64,000 bases of DNA from Neolewinella aurantiaca (lineage in GTDB: Bacteria; Bacteroidota; Bacteroidia; Chitinophagales; Saprospiraceae). Below, piece by piece: positions 60,131 to 64,000 of the stretch. The stretch covers positions 1 through 64,000 of the forward strand of contig NZ_VOXD01000005.1 in the NCBI RefSeq assembly GCF_008014675.1, given 5' to 3'. The notes under the pieces were generated by a model. It was not told the origin of the DNA. It did no database searches and was given only the letters and a program-made list of their open reading frames with translations. Positions within the stretch are counted from its first letter, which is position 1; every line of letters begins with the position of its first letter. Position numbers and translations under genes: made by a program.

Positions 60131-61153
60131 ATGAACAGATACCAACGCCAGACCGTCCTCCCCGAAGTAGGTGAAGCGGGCCAGCAAAAGCTGGCCACAA
60201 GCCACGTTCTCATTATTGGGTGCGGCGGCCTTGGTGGTCCGGTTGCGGCCTACCTGGCGGGCGCGGGTGTTGGCACGCTTACACTGGTGGACGGAGATTC
60301 GCCCGAAGAATCCAACCTCCACCGCCAGGTATTCTTCCGGACCGGTGCGACGGACAACAAGGCGAAGCTGCTGGCTGAACACTGCTCTTTACTCAATCCC
60401 GGCACCCGCGTCCGCGCCCACGAAAGTTACCTGGAAGCCGGCAACGCGAAAGCCCTGATCGAAGCGGCCGACCTCGTTGTTGAATGCAGTGATCACGCCC
60501 TGACCAAACACCTCGTCAGCGATGCCTGTCACTTGCTCGGCAAACCGCTCGTTTACGCTGCCGTCCATAAATACGAAGGCTACCTCGCTGTATTTCCCAA
60601 CGAAGACCGGGATGACCTCCACCTGCGCGACCTCTTCCCTGCCCCCGATCCTACCCTTCCCGACTGCGCCACCGTTGGGGCGCTACCCACCGCCGTTGGT
60701 CTTATCGCTATGATGCAGGCCAATGCAGCCCTTTGCTATTTGCTGCAAATTGGCACCCCGCCCGTTCGCCAGCTCCTGACCTACAACGCACTCGACAATC
60801 ACCAGCATCGCCTCAAACTGAAAAAAAACTATACCCAAACCGTGCCCGAACCCTGGAAAAAAGCCCCGCTCACCCGCGCAGAACTGGAAACCGATGCAAC
60901 CCTGGCCGACCTAGCCGACTACGATCTCGTCTTCAGCATGCTCGACGAGCAGCGCGAGCCGGAGCTCCCCGAAGGCGTCATCAGACTCACTAAGCGCAAC
61001 CCCTTCGGGCAGTGCCTGGAACGGATGGAAGCCGGCGGCAAATACCTCATCTACTGTAACTCGGGCAAACTGAGCCTGATGCTTGCCTCCCAAATCAGGA
61101 AGCATGATGCTTCCATCGAAGCACTCAGCCTGCGAACGGGAAAACCGGTTTAA
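60131..61153 (+). CDS. ThiF/MoeB-type adenylyltransferase with rhodanese-like tail
   Basis: A 340-residue E1-like enzyme. Nucleotide loop GCGGLGGPVAAYLAGAGVGTLTLVDGD, SNLHRQ, and the adenylation segment DNKAKLLAEH identify the family. The C-terminal about 90 residues are rhodanese-like with the active loop YCNSGKLS. It would adenylate the MoaD C-terminal glycine for sulfur loading, hence a MoeB role. The two CxxC zinc pairs of classical MoeB are not evident, so it is an atypical member. It overlaps moaE tail to tail by 4 bp. Confidence 0.9.
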   Translation: MNRYQRQTVLPEVGEAGQQKLATSHVLIIGCGGLGGPVAAYLAGAGVGTLTLVDGDSPEESNLHRQVFFRTGATDNKAKLLAEHCSLLNPGTRVRAHESYLEAGNAKALIEAADLVVECSDHALTKHLVSDACHLLGKPLVYAAVHKYEGYLAVFPNEDRDDLHLRDLFPAPDPTLPDCATVGALPTAVGLIAMMQANAALCYLLQIGTPPVRQLLTYNALDNHQHRLKLKKNYTQTVPEPWKKAPLTRAELETDATLADLADYDLVFSMLDEQREPELPEGVIRLTKRNPFGQCLERMEAGGKYLIYCNSGKLSLMLASQIRKHDASIEALSLRTGKPV

Positions 61154-61566
61154 GGGCGGGCATTCACCCAATAGCTCCCGTCTTCCAGAAATTCTTTCTT
61201 CCAGATCGGGACGTGTTCCTTGAGTTCATCGATCACCTGCTCGCAGCCGGTAAAGGCGGCTTTGCGGTGGTGGCTGCTTACGGCGATGATGACCGCGATG
61301 TCACCGATGGCGAGGTTCCCGACGCGGTGGTGGAGCGTGACAGCCTGCAGTTTGTGCTCAGACTTAGCTTTTTCGGCAATCCGGGTCATCTCCTTAATCG
61401 CCATAGGAGCGTAGCTCTCGAAATCGAGGTGGGTGACAGTCTTGCCCTTATTGTGATTGCGGATGGTGCCGATGAAGAGTACGATGCCGCCGCAGGCAGG
61501 ATCATGAACGGAAGCGTAGGCCGCGTCGATGCTCAGCTTTTGGTCGGATAGTTTGATGTCAGTCAT
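61150..61566 (-). CDS. moaE: Molybdopterin synthase catalytic subunit
   Basis: A 138-residue subunit that inserts sulfur into cyclic pyranopterin. VLFIGTIRNHNKGKTVTHLDFESYAPMA, LHHRVGNLAIGDIAV and VPIWKKE with its catalytic lysines match MoaE. moaD is 20 bp upstream on the same strand, converging with moaA-moaC-moeB. Confidence 0.96.
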   Translation of the reverse strand: MTDIKLSDQKLSIDAAYASVHDPACGGIVLFIGTIRNHNKGKTVTHLDFESYAPMAIKEMTRIAEKAKSEHKLQAVTLHHRVGNLAIGDIAVIIAVSSHHRKAAFTGCEQVIDELKEHVPIWKKEFLEDGSYWVNARP

Positions 61567-61586
61567 AAAAGAACTTCAGAAAGAGA

Positions 61587-61832
61587 TTATCCGCCGCTTA
61601 CGGGAGGGATGATGGCCAGAACATCGCCATTTTCCACTACCTCATCAGGATCGGCGTATTCTTCGTTGCGGGCGATGGCGAAGCTGACCAGTTCCCCAAA
61701 AGCCGGATAATCAGCAATTAGCTGTTGGCGGACATCAGCGACCGAAGGGCGGGGCCGCAGGTGCAAAGAGACGTTTCCGGCACCGGTAATATCCCGGGCA
61801 ACGCCGAAGCAGAGTAAGGTGATTTTTTCCAT
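61587..61832 (-). CDS. moaD: Molybdopterin synthase sulfur carrier subunit
   Basis: An 81-residue ubiquitin-like protein ending IIPPVSGG, the thiocarboxylate-bearing tail. FGVARDITGA and VADVRQQL are usual MoaD features. Residues 23-29 (LHLRPRP), in the second strand and following turn, are encoded by a dispersed-word copy, yet the fold length is normal. Operon with moaE. Confidence 0.95.
   Translation of the reverse strand: MEKITLLCFGVARDITGAGNVSLHLRPRPSVADVRQQLIADYPAFGELVSFAIARNEEYADPDEVVENGDVLAIIPPVSGG
61748..61765 (+). repeat. Dispersed 18-bp word, copy 26 (1 change)
   Basis: GGCGGGGCCGCAGGTGCA in moaD, read on the gene strand as LHLRPRP. Confidence 0.8.
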
Positions 61833-61938
61833 CGGGCCAAAGGTAGGCTGAAAGCCGCAAACTACTCCACCGTCTAACGGTCATTTCTCCGGGCCCGGTC
61901 GCCAAAGGACGAAAGGCGCATTTTACTTCACCCGGTGG

Positions 61939-62700
61939 TTACCACAGCCCGCTCACCTGTACCAACAGCCGGGCTCCCACAACGATAATGAGTACCGCCG
62001 CAACGCGGCGGATGGTGGTTGCCGAGAGACTCCTGAGCGTTAGCCGCGTACCGATCTGGCCTCCGATCAGGACCGCGACGGCCAGTACGCCAAGAAGCTG
62101 CCACGGAGGCTCAAAGCCACGGCTCACCTGCCCGAGTAACCCGCTCAGGGAGTTGACGAAGATGAACAGGCTGGTAACCGCCGCAATCGTCCGGGCCTCA
62201 GCCCATCGTTGCAAAAACAAAACCGGACTCAGAAAAATACCACCCCCGATGCTGACCAGCCCCGCCAGGAAGCCTAGCGCACCGCCCAAAATGCCGGCCT
62301 GCAGTTGTGTTCGCCGTGCTGCCTCCGGCAGCGGATCGTCGGCCAGGGGCTCCCGCTCCGCGCCCGGCCGCAGCCACATTGCCAGGCCGGCAAACAACAG
62401 CACCAGCCCCAGCAGGCCCAGGAACTGTTCGCGGGGCAGCTCGATTCGTCCGCCCAGATAGGCCGCCGGCACACTGATCAATACCAGCGGCAAGGCTCTT
62501 TGCCAGGGCATCGCGCCCGCTTTCCAGAAATGAAAAACACCACCGCCGGCCACAATCAGGTTGCAAACCAATGCAGTAGCCCGCATTTCGCCCGTTGGCA
62601 AAGCCGCCAGGGCAAGGACCGCCAGGTAGCTGCTTCCGCCGCCAAATCCTGCCGTAGCATAAGTCAGGGCGATCAGGAAGAAGACCGGAGGGAGGTATAT
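61939..62700 (-). CDS. TauE/SafE-type sulfite/anion exporter, non-canonical start
   Basis: About 250 residues with eight hydrophobic spans in two homologous halves. The family repeat is visible as ATAGFGGGSSYLAVLAL in the first half and GFLAGLVSIGGGIFLSPVL in the second. The first half is encoded upstream of the first possible start, a TTG ending at 62601. In the 53 open codons back to a stop (62761-62763) there is no ATG, GTG or TTG. An ATA at 62698-62700 would give a normal length; the start is provisional. Proximity to molybdenum-cofactor genes could mean a role in sulfite or molybdate traffic (inference). Confidence 0.75.
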   Translation of the reverse strand: MYLPPVFFLIALTYATAGFGGGSSYLAVLALAALPTGEMRATALVCNLIVAGGGVFHFWKAGAMPWQRALPLVLISVPAAYLGGRIELPREQFLGLLGLVLLFAGLAMWLRPGAEREPLADDPLPEAARRTQLQAGILGGALGFLAGLVSIGGGIFLSPVLFLQRWAEARTIAAVTSLFIFVNSLSGLLGQVSRGFEPPWQLLGVLAVAVLIGGQIGTRLTLRSLSATTIRRVAAVLIIVVGARLLVQVSGLW

Positions 62701-62720
62701 TAGTTCAGGAGCCAGAGGGG

Positions 62721-62814
62721 AGAAATCAGAGTACAGAATGCAGAGGTTAGAACGCAGAAATCAGAGTACAAAAGGTAGTTGGCAATCTGTACTCTGATTT
62801 CTGCATTCTGCTCT
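62721..62814. repeat. Repeat cluster forming a 20-bp stem hairpin
   Basis: AGAAATCAGAGTACA occurs directly at 62721-62735 and 62756-62770, and inverted at 62788-62802. Arms 62751-62770 and 62788-62807 pair at 19 of 20 positions. It lies just after the stop of the first Dabb gene (minus strand) and runs into the 5' end of the TauE/SafE frame. Confidence 0.8.
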
Positions 62815-62825
62815 TTGCCCTCTAC

Positions 62826-63254
62826 TTATTTGGAAAGAACGTTATCGTAGACCTGAACCCGCTTGAATTTGGCTTCTTGTTCCTCAACGAATTTCAGATG
62901 GATGGGGTGTGTCTGATAAACATCGTGGCCGGCAACATCGTCGAACCACAGAATGAGGGCATAATCGAAGGAATTGTCGGTCACTCCGCGGGTAGGCGTA
63001 GAGGCTGCCGGGCCAAAGAAGAAGCGTTTAACGGTTGGAACGCCCTCCAGCCGGGAGACGCCCTCCTCGAAGTTCATCGCGGAAGCTTCGTCCACATCAT
63101 CATTGAGCCAGAAGTAGACAGTATGGATGAGGCCGGGCTCCATATCGCCGTCAATAACGCGCTCTATCTCGATGACCTCCTCTTTTTCCTGATTACAGGT
63201 GGTGAGGAAGGTAAGAGACAAGAAAAGTAAGGGAAGAATAAAAAGTCTTTGCAT
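62826..63254 (-). CDS. Dabb-domain lipoprotein
   Basis: A 142-residue protein with lipobox LTTC (Cys about 20) and one Dabb (stress-responsive A/B barrel) domain (about 42-140): IHTVYFWLNDDVD ... FFFGPAASTPTRGVTDNSFDYALILWFDDVAGHDVYQTHPIHLKFVEEQ. Dabb domains form small ferredoxin-like barrels of mostly unknown function. It is a close paralogue of the next gene, with an added export signal, so the pair probably arose by duplication. Start at 63254. Confidence 0.9.
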   Translation of the reverse strand: MQRLFILPLLFLSLTFLTTCNQEKEEVIEIERVIDGDMEPGLIHTVYFWLNDDVDEASAMNFEEGVSRLEGVPTVKRFFFGPAASTPTRGVTDNSFDYALILWFDDVAGHDVYQTHPIHLKFVEEQEAKFKRVQVYDNVLSK

Positions 63255-63314
63255 GATGGGTTGCATTTAAAGGCTAAGATAAAAAACTACGGTCGGGTAT
63301 ATCCGGAGGATTTT

Positions 63315-63370
63315 CTGTTCAGTGCTGTCTCCCGGGCATTAACCCGGAAACCCCGGGTTTGCAGGAACAG
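63315..63370. terminator. Hairpin between the two Dabb genes
   Basis: AACCCGG (63341-63347) pairs with CCGGGTT (63353-63359); CTGTTC (63315-63320) and GAACAG (63365-63370) extend it. No clear T-run. Confidence 0.4.
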
Positions 63371-63430
63371 AGAACGAACCTTCAGTTGCGACAGACCACG
63401 CCGAAGCGAGTTGAACAGCGGCGGCTGACC

Positions 63431-63745
63431 TTACAACGCAGATGAGTCGTACACCTTCACTACGGCAAACTTAGCAGCCTGCTCTTCGACAAATTTGAGG
63501 TGAACGGGATCGATCTGATAAGCGTCGTGGTCCGCTACGTCCTTGAACATCAGGTGGAGGGAGTAATCGAAGGAGTGATCTGTAACGTCGCGCTCGGGCG
63601 TGGCGGCCGGTGCACTTACGTAGCAGGCGGCTACGGTTGGGGCTTCAGCGAGGGCTTTTGCGCCGGCAACGAAGTTCTCTTTTTCGGCCTCTGAGAGGCC
63701 GGGAGTGAGCCAAAAATAAACGGTGTGGAGCATACCAATGGTCAT
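63431..63745 (-). CDS. Dabb-domain protein, cytosolic
   Basis: A 104-residue single Dabb domain without signal peptide: MLHTVYFWLTPGLSEAEKENF ... APAATPERDVTDHSFDYSLHLMFKDVADHDAYQIDPVHLKFVEEQAAKF. Roughly half its residues match the adjacent lipoprotein paralogue. Start at 63745 (MTIGMLHTVYFWL); an in-frame extension to 63778 adds nothing conserved. Confidence 0.9.
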   Translation of the reverse strand: MTIGMLHTVYFWLTPGLSEAEKENFVAGAKALAEAPTVAACYVSAPAATPERDVTDHSFDYSLHLMFKDVADHDAYQIDPVHLKFVEEQAAKFAVVKVYDSSAL

Positions 63746-63854
63746 AGTCAGATTGCTTTGGTTTGAATTGACCGCCAAGGTACCCCATCTTTACCGGTCT
63801 TAATCATGTTTACCCTAACGGACCACCGAACTAACAGACTAACGTACCAATTTA

Positions 63855-64000
63855 ATGACTCCAATCATCACCTACCTCATCATTGGCATTACCGGCGTGG
63901 TGTCTTACCTGGCCTTCAACGATTCTTCTTTGCGCGCAAAGATGTTGTTTGTTCCCGCCATGGTAAAAAACAGGGGCGAGACGTACCGCTTCATTACCCA
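63855..64000 (+). CDS. Rhomboid-family intramembrane protease (5' part)
   Basis: Only the first 48 codons are inside the window. They encode one membrane span (ITYLIIGITGVVSYLAF) and the segment FVPAMVKNRGETYRFIT, which resembles the opening of Bacteroidota rhomboid proteases just before the first conserved histidine. The catalytic GxSG and His lie beyond the edge, so assignment is tentative. The leader contains ACTAAC-type words. Confidence 0.6.
   Translation, partial: MTPIITYLIIGITGVVSYLAFNDSSLRAKMLFVPAMVKNRGETYRFIT

Noticed and set aside
60618-60634. CCACCTGCGCGACCTC in the ThiF-like gene
   Set aside because: Matches only about half of the word and encodes a plausible native LHLRDL segment.
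2111-61765. Dispersed word as a Chi or KOPS-type polar signal
   Set aside because: Orientation is nearly even (15 plus, 11 minus), lacking the strand bias those signals need; a window on one replichore cannot fully exclude it.
1-64000. tRNA, rRNA, CRISPR array, prophage or intact insertion sequence
   Set aside because: Looked for TTCGA-type tRNA arms, regular spaced direct repeats, transposase or integrase motifs; none found.

Overview
The window reads as a chromosomal segment of a Bacteroidota bacterium, most like the Saprospiria/Lewinella group. The grounds are type IX secretion sorting domains (type A at 20755-23631 and 35979-37499, type B 'gliding' at 43284-48542), a futalosine-pathway menaquinone enzyme (MqnD), a HYC_CC_PP/TonB/HMA metal locus, absence of clear Shine-Dalgarno sites with A/C-rich leaders instead, and TAnnTTTG-like -7 elements. 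Base composition is moderately GC-rich. I saw no rRNA, tRNA, CRISPR, phage or intact transposon.

Layout. 0.2-2.6 kb: two lipoproteins and hemD on the minus strand. 2.9-5.6 kb: valS. 5.7-10.1 kb: a dienelactone hydrolase and a metal-handling operon (HYC-type protein, TonB receptor, HMA protein). 10.2-14.4 kb: DUF2911, two beta-propeller secreted proteins and a divergent membrane-anchored winged-helix regulator. 14.4-18.2 kb: a xylan unit (GH43, GPH transporter, GH10). 18.4-20.5 kb: LptE, a Crp/Fnr regulator, NUDIX. 20.8-29.3 kb: a T9SS surface protein, acyl-CoA dehydrogenase, UbiA prenyltransferase, a WbpD/WbpB-like nucleotide-sugar pair and a BioF-like enzyme. 29.4-35.8 kb: RluA, MqnD, DUF1573, FolE-PTPS and malate dehydrogenase. 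36-43 kb: a secreted M43-like metalloprotease, a DbpA-like helicase, VF530, a serine hydrolase and RmuC. 43-49 kb: a 1752-residue surface protein and an AT-rich stretch that may encode a structured RNA. 49-57.5 kb: SDR, GH3, AccD, a membrane protein, FKBP, YggS and an unusual GNAT/zinc-ribbon fusion. 57.6-64 kb: GH16, a molybdenum-cofactor cluster (moaA, moaC, ThiF-rhodanese, moaE, moaD), TauE/SafE, two Dabb paralogues and the start of a rhomboid protease.

The outstanding signal is a dispersed 18-bp word, GGCGCGGNCGCAGGTGCA, present about 26 times (14 copies perfect apart from the N), in both orientations and roughly every 2.5 kb. About half the copies are in the small intergenic fraction, often within 25 bp of a start or stop codon. 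The rest lie inside genes, including valS, moaC, moaD, hemD and mqnD, and are read in four different frames without a stop. No gene family explains it. It behaves like a DNA-uptake-type sequence, a nucleoid-protein or methylation site, or a spreading micro-repeat. Secondary signals are a MITE-like element with a diverged second copy, two genes with no ATG/GTG/TTG start in front of their conserved N-termini, and the candidate structured RNA upstream of the giant surface protein.
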